From: an uncultured Hoeflea sp.
GTDB lineage: Bacteria; Pseudomonadota; Alphaproteobacteria; Rhizobiales; Rhizobiaceae
Direction: 5' to 3'
NCBI RefSeq assembly: GCF_947501405.1
Contig: NZ_CANMVK010000003.1
Location: 310,001-374,000, forward strand
Length of the DNA stretch: 64,000 nucleotides
In this document: positions 1 through 10,493 of the stretch, in pieces
Layout: each line of letters starts with the position of its first letter
Numbering within the stretch: the first letter of the stretch is position 1
Notes under the pieces: generated by a model
Seen by the model: the letters and a program-made list of their open reading frames with translations, nothing else
Told to the model about the DNA's origin: nothing
Database searches by the model: none
Program-made: the position numbers and the translations under genes

Positions 1-216
1 GCAATCGCCTGGGTGCTTCGCGGCGGCCGGGTGACATCGGCGCTGATCGGCGCCAGCAAACCGCAGCAGATCATCGATTGTGTCGGTGCGTTGGACACTC
101 TCGATTTCACCGAAGCCGAACTCACCGAGATCGACTCCTTTGCAAATGATGCGAACATCAATTTGTGGGCGGCATCGTCCGAACGGGAAGGCCCAGCGCG
201 CAAGAAAAAGCCCTGA
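1..216 (+). CDS. Aldo/keto reductase, C-terminal end only (YghZ-like)
   Basis: The reading frame is open from the first base and ends at TGA 214-216, so only about 71 C-terminal residues are present; the GTG at 13 is internal. The sequence VTSALIGASKPQQI followed by LDTLDFTEAELTEID and INLWAASS matches the end of the aldo/keto reductase family, particularly the YghZ / L-glyceraldehyde-3-phosphate reductase branch, where this stretch contributes to the NADPH-binding C-terminal part of the barrel. Substrate cannot be judged from this fragment. It converges with slyX. The family call is firm, the subfamily moderately so. Confidence 0.85.
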   Translation, partial: AIAWVLRGGRVTSALIGASKPQQIIDCVGALDTLDFTEAELTEIDSFANDANINLWAASSEREGPARKKKP

Positions 217-295
217 GACTGACGCGTCTCAAGTCGCGGACGATGTATAGCCGATGGCGGCCCGGACTGCGGGCACACCCGGACAGCATTCAAAA

Positions 296-508
296 CTACC
301 AGTGCGGCGGCTTCTGGTTGGCCGGTGGCGCATCGGCGGTGTCTTCAAGCTCTTCGAAACGGTCGCTGAGCCGGGACGGTTCCCGGCGCAGTTTCTCGCT
401 CGCTTTCCAGCTTTCTGTGAGCTGCCGCGAGAGGTCCTCGATCGCCGTCTGTTGATGGGCCACCAGCTCCTCGAGCCGCACCAGCCGTTCCTCATTGTCC
501 CCGGTCAT
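296..508 (-). CDS. slyX: SlyX family protein
   Basis: A 70-residue protein beginning MTGDNEERLVRLEELVAHQQ, followed by a heptad-like coiled-coil segment (residues about 5-50) and a Pro-rich tail ending in PPHW, the usual SlyX ending. The family is small, cytoplasmic and of unknown function. The start at 508 is chosen because the ATG overlaps the TGA of the thioesterase gene (ATGA) and has GGAG 9 bases upstream. A longer version starting at 538 would overlap the thioesterase gene more deeply and adds no family sequence. Likely cotranscribed with the thioesterase and alcohol dehydrogenase genes. Confidence 0.85.
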   Translation of the reverse strand: MTGDNEERLVRLEELVAHQQTAIEDLSRQLTESWKASEKLRREPSRLSDRFEELEDTADAPPANQKPPHW

Positions 509-939
509 CGTGAAATCTCCGCGAGCCGGTCGCGCCACACCTGCGGCAATTTCACCGGCCGCCGGCTGTCACGATCGACATAGACATGGATGAAAGCGCC
601 ATCGGCAAAGGCGAGGGTCTCGTTATTTCGAAACAATCCGATCGCATAGGTAACGGACGAGGTTCCAAGCCGGTCCACGGCGATACCGGCGGCAATCCGG
701 TCGGGGAAGGCGGCTTCCGCATGGTAGCGGCAGCGGGTTTCGACCACCAGTCCGATCACCGATCCGCTTTGGGGATCGAGCAATTCAGCCTCCATCAGCC
801 ATTGATTGATCGCCGTGTCGAACAGCTTGTAGTGCACCACATTGTTCATGTGGCCGTAAATGTCATTGTCTGCCCATCGGGTTTGCAGGCCGATAAAGAC
901 CTCGAAGTCACTGCGCTCGGGCGCGGGAGGCCGGCTCAT
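505..939 (-). CDS. Acyl-CoA thioesterase, 4HBT hotdog-fold family (YbgC/FadM-like)
   Basis: A 144-residue single hotdog-domain protein. The segment QTRWADNDIYGHMNNVVHY holds the catalytic Asp of the 4-hydroxybenzoyl-CoA thioesterase family (D in ADNDIYGH) on the central helix, and the ETRCRYHAEAAFPD stretch fits the following strands. It is expected to hydrolyse a short or medium acyl-CoA in the cytoplasm; the substrate is unknown. The start at 939 is preferred over 981 because AGGAGG lies directly upstream and the upstream in-frame codons do not resemble the family. Its 3' end overlaps slyX by 4 bases; its 5' end lies 10 bases after the alcohol dehydrogenase stop, so the three probably form one operon. 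Confidence 0.85.
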   Translation of the reverse strand: MSRPPAPERSDFEVFIGLQTRWADNDIYGHMNNVVHYKLFDTAINQWLMEAELLDPQSGSVIGLVVETRCRYHAEAAFPDRIAAGIAVDRLGTSSVTYAIGLFRNNETLAFADGAFIHVYVDRDSRRPVKLPQVWRDRLAEISR

Positions 940-949
940 GGCATCCTCC

Positions 950-2122
950 TCACCAGGCGGCCCGGTAAATGGCGAGCGCATCCGCCTCGCTCACCTCACG
1001 GGGATTGTTTACCAGGAGCCGGGTCTGTTTCATCGCTTCGGATGCCATGTTCGGCAGCGCCTCTTCGCCAATGCCGCAATCGCTGAGCCGCTGCGGCAAA
1101 CCGAGCCGCGCCGACAGATCCGCCAGTCCGGTAATGAAGTCTGCAGCCAGCGCCGGTGAGGCCTCGCCGTTTAGATCCGGAAATGCGAGCGGGGCCAGCT
1201 CCGCGTAACGCCGCCAGCTCTGATTGGCCTCTTCAGCGATGTTGAACTTGAGCACCTCGGGCAACACCAGCGCGTTGGAGAGCCCGTGGGGGATGTGAAA
1301 CATTCCGCCGATCGGATAGGCAAGCGCATGGACCGCTGCCACCGGCGAATTGCCGAACGCCATGCCTGCAAGCATCGAGCCAAGCAGCATCGCCTGGCGT
1401 GCCGTCCGATTTCCCGGTTCGTGCAGCACCACCGTCTCAATGTTTGCGCCCAACAGGCTCATCGCCTCGCGGGCAAGCATCGCCGAGAGCGGATTGTTGT
1501 TGGCGCTTTTGGAGGCATAGGCCTCGATTGCGTGCACCATGGCGTCAATCCCCGTGGCGGCGGTGATCGGCGCAGGCAGTCCCAGGGTCAGGTCCGCATC
1601 GAGCACTGCGACATCGGGGAGCAACAGCGGTGAGGATACTCCGCGTTTTTCATTTTCGCCGACGGTGATAATCGACACCGGCGTGGCTTCCGAACCGGTT
1701 CCGGCCGTGGTGGGAACCAGCACCAGCGGCAGCCGCGGACCCTTGGCATTGCCCACGCCCCAGGCAGCTTCGAGGTCCTCCCCCGATCCGGCAAGCAGGG
1801 CGGCGAGCTTGGCCACATCCATCGACGATCCGCCGCCGAACCCGACCAGTCCGGTGGCACCGGCTGCCCGCGCCATGTCGATGGCAGCATGCAACGTTGA
1901 CAGCGACGGATCGGCCTCGACCGCATCGAAGACCGTGACCCGCGCACCCTGGTTCTCGAGACTGGCGATCGCCGCTCGTTCGAGCCCGAGCGCGCGCAGG
2001 CCGGGATCGGTGACGAAAAGCACGTCCGCGCCCAAAATACCGCCGGTCAACGCGCCCAGTTCAGTGGCGGCGCCGGGCCGGCAAATCAGCCGCGCGGTGG
2101 TGTTGAAAACAAAAGGCTGCAA
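950..2122 (-). CDS. Iron-containing alcohol dehydrogenase
   Basis: A 390-residue group III (Fe-ADH) dehydrogenase. The NAD(P)-binding motif GGGSSMD is at residues 97-102 and PTTAGTGSE at 137-145. Metal ligands are visible in GIDAMVHAIEAYAS (Asp193, His197) and in the later HIPHGLSNALVLP segment. The length matches the family (about 380-390). The enzyme interconverts an alcohol and an aldehyde; the exact substrate is not predictable. It is first in a minus-strand operon with a thioesterase and slyX, and divergent from the nucleoside ABC transporter. Acting on aldehydes produced by nucleoside catabolism is possible but is only inference from position. Confidence 0.9.
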   Translation of the reverse strand: MQPFVFNTTARLICRPGAATELGALTGGILGADVLFVTDPGLRALGLERAAIASLENQGARVTVFDAVEADPSLSTLHAAIDMARAAGATGLVGFGGGSSMDVAKLAALLAGSGEDLEAAWGVGNAKGPRLPLVLVPTTAGTGSEATPVSIITVGENEKRGVSSPLLLPDVAVLDADLTLGLPAPITAATGIDAMVHAIEAYASKSANNNPLSAMLAREAMSLLGANIETVVLHEPGNRTARQAMLLGSMLAGMAFGNSPVAAVHALAYPIGGMFHIPHGLSNALVLPEVLKFNIAEEANQSWRRYAELAPLAFPDLNGEASPALAADFITGLADLSARLGLPQRLSDCGIGEEALPNMASEAMKQTRLLVNNPREVSEADALAIYRAAW

Positions 2123-2233
2123 AGGCGTCTCCCCAAATCATTCTGGACTTTGCTTTCAGAACTGTCGAGACTAGGCCAAAGGTCGCGGCCGTGACAGGGG
2201 CGAGCTATGGCAACGACAAAAAGACGAGGGCAC

Positions 2234-3765
<1,532 letters not shown>

Positions 3766-3769
<4 letters not shown>

Positions 3770-4899
3770 GCGCGCCCTATGCCAAGCTGCCGGCCTGGGT
3801 CGATTACGGCCTGATCCCGCTGATCAATCTGGTGGTGGCCTTTCTCGTCGCAGGCCTCGTCGTGCTCGCCGTCGGCGAAAGCCCGTTGCGGGCCGCGGCG
3901 TTGCTGATTGAAGGCGCATTCGGTTACGGCGAAGGCATCGGCTTTACGCTGTATTACGCCACCAACTTTATCTTCACCGGGCTTGCAGTGGCGGTCGCCT
4001 TCCATTGCGGGCTGTTCAATATCGGCGGCGAAGGTCAGGCCTATGTGGCGGGCCTGGGGGTCGCGCTGCCGATCCTGTGGCTGGACCAGATCATGCCCTG
4101 GTATGTGGTGTTTCCCGCCGCCATCGTCGGTTCGGCCATTGCCGGGGCCGCCTGGGCATTCATTCCCGGCTGGCTGCAGGCCAAGCGCGGCAGCCATGTG
4201 GTGATCACCACCATCATGTTCAACTTCATCGCCTCAAGCGTGATGGTCTATTTGCTGGTTGACGTGCTCAAGCCGGCCGGCTCGATGGCGCCGCAAACCC
4301 GCACCTTCGCCGAGGGCGGACAATTGCCGCGGCTTGACTGGCTGCTGGCAATCTTCGGGCTCGATATCGGCGGCGCGCCGTTCAACCTGTCCTTTCTGCT
4401 GGCGCTGGTCGCAGCCTTCGTGGTCTGGCTGGTGATCTGGCGCACCAAGCTCGGCTATGAAATCCGCACCATGGGGCACAGTCCGAAGGCGGCGCGCTAC
4501 GCCGGCATCAAGGAAAGCCGCATTGTCATCATCACCATGCTGATGTCGGGCGGGCTGGCCGGCATGATGGCGCTCAACCCGATCATGGGCGATCAACACC
4601 GCATGGCGCTCGATTTCGTGGCCGGAGCCGGATTTGTCGGCATCGCCGTGGCGCTGATGGGACGGTCGCATCCCGTCGGCATTGTGCCCGCAGCAATCCT
4701 GTTCGGCATGCTCTATCAGGGTGGCGCGGAAATCTCCTTCGAGATGCCGCAGATCTCGCGAGACATGATCACAATCATTCAGGGCCTGGTGATCCTGTTC
4801 GCCGGCGCCATGGAAAACATGTTCCGTCCGGCGATTACCACATTTTTTGCCACTTTGGGCGGTGCCCGCGACGCCAAACCTGCACCGGCGGTGGAGTGA
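3766..4899 (+). CDS. Nucleoside ABC transporter, permease subunit 1
   Basis: A 377-residue integral membrane protein of the branched-chain/ribose type permease family (BPD_transp_2), similar in architecture to YufP/NupB. About ten hydrophobic segments are visible, with the conserved cytoplasmic stretch RTMGHSPKAARYAGI that contacts the ATPase and FNIGGEGQAYVAG near the N-terminus. It overlaps the ATPase gene by 4 bases (ATGA) and is followed after 4 bases by a second permease, giving a heterodimeric channel. No substrate-binding protein gene of the BMP family is adjacent. Confidence 0.92.
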
Positions 4900-4903
4900 G
4901 ACC

Positions 4904-5875
4904 ATGGAATATTTCGACACGCTCATCGTCATCCTGCAATCGACCGTCCGGGTTTCGGTGCCGCTAATTCTGGCAGCCCTTGCGGGGCTTTACTCGGAAC
5001 GCTCGGGAATTTTCGACATTGGCCTTGAAGGCAAGATGCTGGCGGCCGCCTTTGCCGGCGGCGCAGCCGCGGCGGTGACCGGGTCGGCGCTGATCGGCCT
5101 GGGGGCGGCGATCCTGGTATCGGTGTTTCTGGCCCTGGTTCACGCCTTCGCCTCGATCACCCAGCGCGGCAACCAGATCGTTTCGGGCGTAGCGATCAAC
5201 TTCATCGCGCTCGGCGCCACGGTGATTTTAGGTCAGGCCTGGTTCCGCCAGGGCGGGCGTACGCCGCAGCTTGGCGAGGGCGCCCGGTTTTCGACCGTCG
5301 AACTGCCGTTTGCCGCCGAAATTGCCAATGTGCCGATCCTGGGCCCGATCTATTCGAACCTGCTGTCAGGCCATTTCCTGCTCACCTATCTGGCCTTCGC
5401 GCTGGTGCCGTTCACCTGGTGGGTGCTCTATCGCACCCGCTTCGGCCTGCGCCTGCGGGCCGTGGGTGAAAATCCGGGCGCAGTGGATACCGCGGGCATT
5501 TCAGTCACCTGGATGCGGTATCGGGCCGTGATCTGCTGCGGCATCCTGTGCGGCATTGCCGGGGCCTATCTGTCGATGGCGATGACCGCAGGCTTCGTCA
5601 AGGGCATGACTGCCGGCAAGGGCTTCATCGCGCTGGCAGCGCTGATCTTCGCCAAATGGAAGCCGGTCAATGTGATGTTCGCCTGCTTGCTGTTCGGGTT
5701 CCTCGATGCCATGTCGATCCGCATGCAGGGCAATGAACTGCCGCTGATCGGCGAGGTGCCTGTGCAGTTCATGCAGGCGCTGCCCTATGTTCTGACCGTC
5801 GTCCTTCTGGCGGGCTTCATCGGCAAGGCGATCCCGCCCAAGGCCGGCGGCGTTCCCTATGTCAAGGAACGATGA
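4904..5875 (+). CDS. Nucleoside ABC transporter, permease subunit 2
   Basis: A 323-residue membrane protein of the same permease family (YufQ/NupC-type), with FDIGLEGKMLAAAFAGG near the N-terminus and LRAVGENPGAVDTAGI as the conserved cytoplasmic coupling segment. The start at 4904 begins MEYFDTLIVI, directly after the previous stop; an in-frame start at 4847 would overlap the first permease by over 50 bases and adds non-family sequence. The gene ends inside the start region of cdd, linking transport and cytidine deamination in one operon. Confidence 0.92.
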   Translation: MEYFDTLIVILQSTVRVSVPLILAALAGLYSERSGIFDIGLEGKMLAAAFAGGAAAAVTGSALIGLGAAILVSVFLALVHAFASITQRGNQIVSGVAINFIALGATVILGQAWFRQGGRTPQLGEGARFSTVELPFAAEIANVPILGPIYSNLLSGHFLLTYLAFALVPFTWWVLYRTRFGLRLRAVGENPGAVDTAGISVTWMRYRAVICCGILCGIAGAYLSMAMTAGFVKGMTAGKGFIALAALIFAKWKPVNVMFACLLFGFLDAMSIRMQGNELPLIGEVPVQFMQALPYVLTVVLLAGFIGKAIPPKAGGVPYVKER

Positions 5876-5876
5876 G

Positions 5877-6269
5877 ATGGCGCGGGAATTGTTCGAAGCC
5901 GCCCGGGATGCGATGGCCAGATGCCACGCGCCCTACTCGAAGTTTCCAGTGGGGGCTGCGATCCGCGCCGATGACGGCGCCATCTATGCCGGTGCCAATA
6001 TCGAGGTGATTGCTTTCCCCGAGGGCTGGTGCGCTGAAACCACGGCCATCGGTCACATGGTGATGGCCGGCGGCAAACGCATCCGCGAAGTGGCGGTAAT
6101 CGCCGAAAAGCTTGATCTGTGCACGCCTTGCGGCGGCTGCCGGCAGCGGCTGGCGGAGTTTTCCGATGCCGACACGCTGGTGCATCTTTGCGATTCGAAC
6201 GGAGTTCAGAAGAGCTTGCGGATGGATGAACTGCTGCCCTTTGGCTTTACCACGGAGGTTATCGGATGA
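5877..6269 (+). CDS. cdd: Cytidine deaminase
   Basis: A 130-residue homotetrameric-type cytidine deaminase that converts cytidine and deoxycytidine to uridine and deoxyuridine. YSKFPVGAA begins the substrate pocket; CAET carries the first zinc Cys and catalytic Glu, and PCGGCRQ supplies the other two zinc cysteines. The start at 5877 has AAGGA 8 bases upstream and matches the usual length; an ATG at 5859 would add six residues and overlap the permease by 17 bases. The 3' end overlaps punA by 4 bases. Confidence 0.95.
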   Translation: MARELFEAARDAMARCHAPYSKFPVGAAIRADDGAIYAGANIEVIAFPEGWCAETTAIGHMVMAGGKRIREVAVIAEKLDLCTPCGGCRQRLAEFSDADTLVHLCDSNGVQKSLRMDELLPFGFTTEVIG

Positions 6270-7063
6270 ACCGGGTTACCGACGTGCTGACCGACCGGCT
6301 GCGAGGATTAATGCCGCGGCGCGCCATCGTGCTGGGTTCTGGGTTGGGGCCTTTGACCGAGACCGTGACGGATGCGGTGCGCATTCCCTATGGCGATTTG
6401 CCCGGATTTCCCGAGGGCGGCGTGTCCGGTCATGCCGGGGAGGTGGTGGCGGGCCATCTGGGCAAGACACCGGTGATCATGCTGTCAGGCCGGGTTCACT
6501 ATTACGAACACGGCAGGGCGGATGCCATGCGCGCACCGCTGGAGGCCTTGCAGGGCATTGGCGTGACCGATCTGGTGCTGACCAACGCGGCCGGTTCGCT
6601 GCGCGAGGACATGCCGCCGGGCTCGGTGATGCGGATTGTCGACCACATCAACTTCTCAGGCAGCAATCCGTTGTTCGGCGAACCCAGCGACCGACGTTTC
6701 GTCGGCCTGACCAACGCTTATGACACCGAGTTTGGGAAGCGCATGAAAGCTGCTGCCGAAGCAACCGGAACGCCGTTGCACGAAGGCGTCTATATGTGGT
6801 TTTCGGGCCCCAGCTTCGAAACGCCGGCGGAAATCCGCATGGCGCGGACATTTGGCGCGGATGCCGTGGGCATGTCGACGGTGCCCGAAGTCATCCTGGC
6901 GCGCTTTTTAGGCATGAAGGCCACGGCAGCTTCGGTGATTACCAACTATGCGGCCGGCATGACCGGCGGCGAATTGAGCCATCAGGAAACCAAGGACATG
7001 GCGCCTGTCGGAGGCAAGCGCCTCGCGGCGATCCTGACGCGGGCCATCGGAGACCTTGCATGA
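6266..7063 (+). CDS. punA: Purine-nucleoside phosphorylase (trimeric, family 2)
   Basis: A 265-residue enzyme that phosphorolyses inosine, guanosine and their deoxy forms to base plus (deoxy)ribose 1-phosphate. It shows the phosphate-binding segment GSGLGPL near residue 24, SGRVHYYEHG, and the purine-binding region MWFSGPSFETPAEIRM followed by GADAVGMSTVPE. These are signatures of the PunA/XapA class rather than the hexameric DeoD class. It overlaps cdd and deoC by 4 bases each, so translation is probably coupled across the operon. Confidence 0.95.
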   Translation: MNRVTDVLTDRLRGLMPRRAIVLGSGLGPLTETVTDAVRIPYGDLPGFPEGGVSGHAGEVVAGHLGKTPVIMLSGRVHYYEHGRADAMRAPLEALQGIGVTDLVLTNAAGSLREDMPPGSVMRIVDHINFSGSNPLFGEPSDRRFVGLTNAYDTEFGKRMKAAAEATGTPLHEGVYMWFSGPSFETPAEIRMARTFGADAVGMSTVPEVILARFLGMKATAASVITNYAAGMTGGELSHQETKDMAPVGGKRLAAILTRAIGDLA

Positions 7064-8085
7064 CAATCAAATCCGCCGAGGCCACGGTGTCCGAAGCCAC
7101 AGCAACCGGATCGCAACTGGTATCCCTGGAACCGGTGCACAAGCGCAATGTGGGAACCGATTTCCTGCCGGCGATGTTTGAGAACATCTCGGTCAATTTG
7201 TCGGCTGCCGAGCGGCGAATCGCCACGCTGGGCGCGCGGCGCACGGTCAAGAAGGCCTGGCAGGCGGCATGGCTGATCCGGGCGATCGAGTGTATCGACC
7301 TGACCACACTGGCTGGTGACGACACGCCCGGCAAAGTCGAGCGGCTCTGCGCCAAGGCCCGCAATCCGCTGCGCGCCGATCTGGTCAGGGCGCTCGGCCT
7401 TGGGGATTACAAACTGACCACCGGTGCTGTCTGCGTCTATCCGATGATGGTGGCGACTGCGGTGAAGGCGCTGGAAGGCTCGGGGGTTCCGGTGGCGTCG
7501 GTTGCGACCGGGTTTCCCGCAGGCCTGACGCCGATGAAGGACCGGCTGGCCGAAATCAAGTTCGCGGTTGGCGAAGGCGCTGAGGAGATCGATATCGTGA
7601 TTTCCCGCCGCCACGTGCTGACCGGCGATTGGGTGGCGCTCTATGGCGAGGTGCGGGCCATGCGCGAGGCCTGCGGCGAGGCGCATATGAAGGCGATCCT
7701 TTCGACCGGCGAACTCAAGACGCTCAGCAATGTCTACAAGGCCTCGATGGTGTCGATGATGGCGGGCGCCGATTTCGTCAAGACCTCGACCGGAATGGAA
7801 GCGGTCAACGCGACGCTGCCGGTCAGCCTCGTCATGGTGCGCGCGGTGCGCGATTATCTCGACTTCACCGGTCAGATTTGCGGCTTCAAGCCGGCTGGCG
7901 GGATCCGCAGCGCCAAGGAAGCGATCGCCTGGCTGGTGCTGATGAAGGAGGAGCTTGGCCACGATTGGCTGAAGCCCGATCTGTTCCGCTTTGGCGCAAG
8001 CTCGCTGCTGGGCGACATCGAGCGCCAGCTCGAACACAATGTGACCGGTCGCTATTCGTCGGCCGACCGCCACGGTATGGCGTGA
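7060..8085 (+). CDS. deoC: Deoxyribose-phosphate aldolase (long form)
   Basis: A 341-residue aldolase cleaving 2-deoxyribose 5-phosphate to glyceraldehyde 3-phosphate and acetaldehyde. The Schiff-base lysine is K241 in FVKTSTGME; the proton-relay lysine is in FKPAGGIRS. It is longer than the E. coli enzyme (about 259) and resembles the eukaryote-like DERA class with an extended N-terminus (VGTDFLP near residue 31). The start at 7060 overlaps the punA stop as ATGA; a much earlier in-frame start at 6796 would lie wholly inside punA and is rejected. It is followed by an aldehyde dehydrogenase gene that could remove the acetaldehyde. Confidence 0.95.
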   Translation: MTIKSAEATVSEATATGSQLVSLEPVHKRNVGTDFLPAMFENISVNLSAAERRIATLGARRTVKKAWQAAWLIRAIECIDLTTLAGDDTPGKVERLCAKARNPLRADLVRALGLGDYKLTTGAVCVYPMMVATAVKALEGSGVPVASVATGFPAGLTPMKDRLAEIKFAVGEGAEEIDIVISRRHVLTGDWVALYGEVRAMREACGEAHMKAILSTGELKTLSNVYKASMVSMMAGADFVKTSTGMEAVNATLPVSLVMVRAVRDYLDFTGQICGFKPAGGIRSAKEAIAWLVLMKEELGHDWLKPDLFRFGASSLLGDIERQLEHNVTGRYSSADRHGMA

Positions 8086-8095
8086 GGAGGCGGCG

Positions 8096-10486
8096 ATGAA
8101 CGAGATCAGGGAAATTCTGGACACTATGGATTACGGACCCGCGCCGGAGGACGACAAGGATGTGCGCGCCTGGCTCGCCGGACACGAGGACGGCTTCGGT
8201 CATTTTGTCGGCGGCAGCTTTACCAAGGCAAAGGGCGAGAGCTTCGAGGTCCACAATCCCGCCAATGGCGAGACCCTTGCCAAGGTGGCGATTGCCGACG
8301 CCAAGGATGTCGACAGGGCCGTCAATGAAGCCAGCAAAGCGCTGAAGAAATGGCAGGCGCTATCGGGCAATCAGCGCGCGCGTCACATCTATGCGCTGGC
8401 CCGTCATGTGCAAAAGCATGCCCGCTTTCTCGCGGTTCTTGAAACGCTCGACAATGGCAAGACCATCCGCGAAACCCGCGACATCGACATTCCGCTGGTG
8501 GCACGACACTTCTATCATCATGCCGGCTGGGCGGAACTGTGCGAAAGCGAATTTCCCGGTTACGAGGCTGCCGGCGTGTGCGGGCAGATCATTCCGTGGA
8601 ATTTCCCGCTTTTGATGCTTGCCTGGAAAGTGGCGCCGGCTCTGGCCGCGGGCTGCACGGTGGTACTCAAATCCGCCGAACACACACCGCTGACGGCGAT
8701 TGCCTTTGCTGAAATCTGCGCCGGGGCGGGGCTGCCCGCGGGCGTGTTCAACCTGGTCAATGGCGCGGGCGAAACCGGTGCGGCGCTGGCGGGTCACGAG
8801 GGGATCTCCAAGCTCGCCTTTACCGGTTCCACCGAAGTGGGACGAATCCTGCGCAGGCAAACCGCGGGATCGGGCAAGAAGCTGTCGCTGGAACTTGGCG
8901 GAAAGTCGCCGTTCATCGTGTTCGACAATGCCGACATCGACGCCGCCGTCGAGGGCGTGGTCGACGCGATCTGGTTCAACCAGGGCGAAGTCTGCTGCGC
9001 AGGGTCGCGGGCCATCGTGCAGGAAGGCATCGCCGAGAGGTTTCACGCCAAGCTGCGCGCCCGGATGGAAAAGCTCAGGGTCGGCGATCCGCTTGACAAG
9101 TCCATGGACATGGGCGCGGTGGTCGCGCCGGTGCAGATCAGGGAGATTTCCGCGAAGGTCGAAGCCGGAATCGCCGAGGGAGCCAAACTCTGGCAGCCCA
9201 GCTGGGCGAAAACCATTTCCAATGCCGATGGCTGCTTTTATCCGCCGACACTGTTTACCGATGTTGCGCCGTCCTCGACGCTGGCCCAGGAGGAGATTTT
9301 CGGCCCGGTCCTGGCGTCGATGACATTCCGCACACCCGCCGAAGCCGTGCAACTGGCCAACAATTCGCGCTACGGGCTTGCCGCATCGGTCTGGTCGCAA
9401 AACCTTGACGAGGCCTTCGATGCGGCGCGGACACTGAAATCCGGCATCGTCTGGATCAACGCCACCAACCTGTTTGACGCCTCCGCCGGGTTCGGCGGTT
9501 ACAAGGAGAGCGGCTTCGGGCGCGAGGGCGGCCGCGAAGGCATGCTCGAATACCTCACACCATCGTGGCAGAAGAAGGCCAAACCGTTGCCCGGCAGCGA
9601 CCCCCTGCCCGCGCCGGTCCCGGTTCCCGGTGGCGGCAATCCCGGTCTCGACCGCACGGTCAAGATGTATATCGGCGGCAAGCAGGCGCGGCCCGATTCG
9701 GGCTATTCCTATCCGGTCACTGGCAAGGGCGGTACACGTCTGGGCGAAGTGGGGCTGGGCAACCGCAAGGACATCCGCAATGCGGTGGAAGCCGCGCACA
9801 AGGCCTCCGCCTGGAGCGGAATGACCGGGCATGCGCGCGCACAAGTGCTCTATTTCCTGGCTGAGAACCTGGAACTCCGCGCCGCAGAGTTTGCGGGACG
9901 TCTGGCGGAGGCCGGGGCGTCGTCATCGGCAGCGAAACGCGAAGTCGAGGCATCCGTGGCGCGGATCATGCATTACGCCGCCTGGGCTGACAAATATGAC
10001 GGGGCGGTACGCGCGCCCGACAAGCGGCTCTTGACGCTGGCGCTCAATGAGCCCTGGGATGTGATCGGCATTTCCTGTCCGGATCAGGCTCCGCTGTTGT
10101 CCTTCGTTTCGCTGGTGATGCCGGCCATCGCCATGGGCAACCGGGTGGTGGTGACGCCCTCGCCGCAGCAGCCGCTATCGGCTTGCGATCTCTATCAGGT
10201 GCTCGACACCTCGGATGTGCCGGGCGGCGTGATCAACATCGTAACCGGCGATCGCGACACGCTGGCCGACACCATGGCCAAGCACGATGATGTTGCAGCA
10301 CTCTGGTATTTCGGCGCGGGACAAGGTGTCGAGATGGTCGAGCGCGAATCAGCCGGCAATCTCAAGCCGGTCTGGACCGACAATGGCAAGGCGCGGGACT
10401 GGTTCGATCCGGCACAGGGCCAGGGACGGGAGTTTTTGTTCCGGGCGGTGCGGATCAAGACGATCTGGACCCCGTTCGGGGTATAG
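8096..10486 (+). CDS. Two-domain aldehyde dehydrogenase (ALDH16-like)
   Basis: A 796-residue protein with two tandem ALDH-fold domains. Domain 1 (about residues 40-490) is complete: IPWNFPLLM cofactor loop, ELGGKSPFIVFDNAD with the general-base Glu, and QGEVCCAGSR with catalytic Cys300. Domain 2 (about 520-796) retains the fold (NEPWDVIGISCPDQAPL) but is shortened and has no QGxxC catalytic loop, so it is presumably non-catalytic. This arrangement is that of the ALDH16 family. It sits between deoC and deoA with 10 and 7-base gaps; oxidation of acetaldehyde made by DeoC is the natural inference. SD GGAGG precedes the ATG. Confidence 0.9.
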   Translation: MNEIREILDTMDYGPAPEDDKDVRAWLAGHEDGFGHFVGGSFTKAKGESFEVHNPANGETLAKVAIADAKDVDRAVNEASKALKKWQALSGNQRARHIYALARHVQKHARFLAVLETLDNGKTIRETRDIDIPLVARHFYHHAGWAELCESEFPGYEAAGVCGQIIPWNFPLLMLAWKVAPALAAGCTVVLKSAEHTPLTAIAFAEICAGAGLPAGVFNLVNGAGETGAALAGHEGISKLAFTGSTEVGRILRRQTAGSGKKLSLELGGKSPFIVFDNADIDAAVEGVVDAIWFNQGEVCCAGSRAIVQEGIAERFHAKLRARMEKLRVGDPLDKSMDMGAVVAPVQIREISAKVEAGIAEGAKLWQPSWAKTISNADGCFYPPTLFTDVAPSSTLAQEEIFGPVLASMTFRTPAEAVQLANNSRYGLAASVWSQNLDEAFDAARTLKSGIVWINATNLFDASAGFGGYKESGFGREGGREGMLEYLTPSWQKKAKPLPGSDPLPAPVPVPGGGNPGLDRTVKMYIGGKQARPDSGYSYPVTGKGGTRLGEVGLGNRKDIRNAVEAAHKASAWSGMTGHARAQVLYFLAENLELRAAEFAGRLAEAGASSSAAKREVEASVARIMHYAAWADKYDGAVRAPDKRLLTLALNEPWDVIGISCPDQAPLLSFVSLVMPAIAMGNRVVVTPSPQQPLSACDLYQVLDTSDVPGGVINIVTGDRDTLADTMAKHDDVAALWYFGAGQGVEMVERESAGNLKPVWTDNGKARDWFDPAQGQGREFLFRAVRIKTIWTPFGV

Positions 10487-10493
10487 GTGAGCC

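Noticed and set aside
6796-7059. In-frame upstream extension of deoC
   Set aside because: Lies inside punA in another frame; the ATGA overlap at 7060 gives the expected N-terminus.
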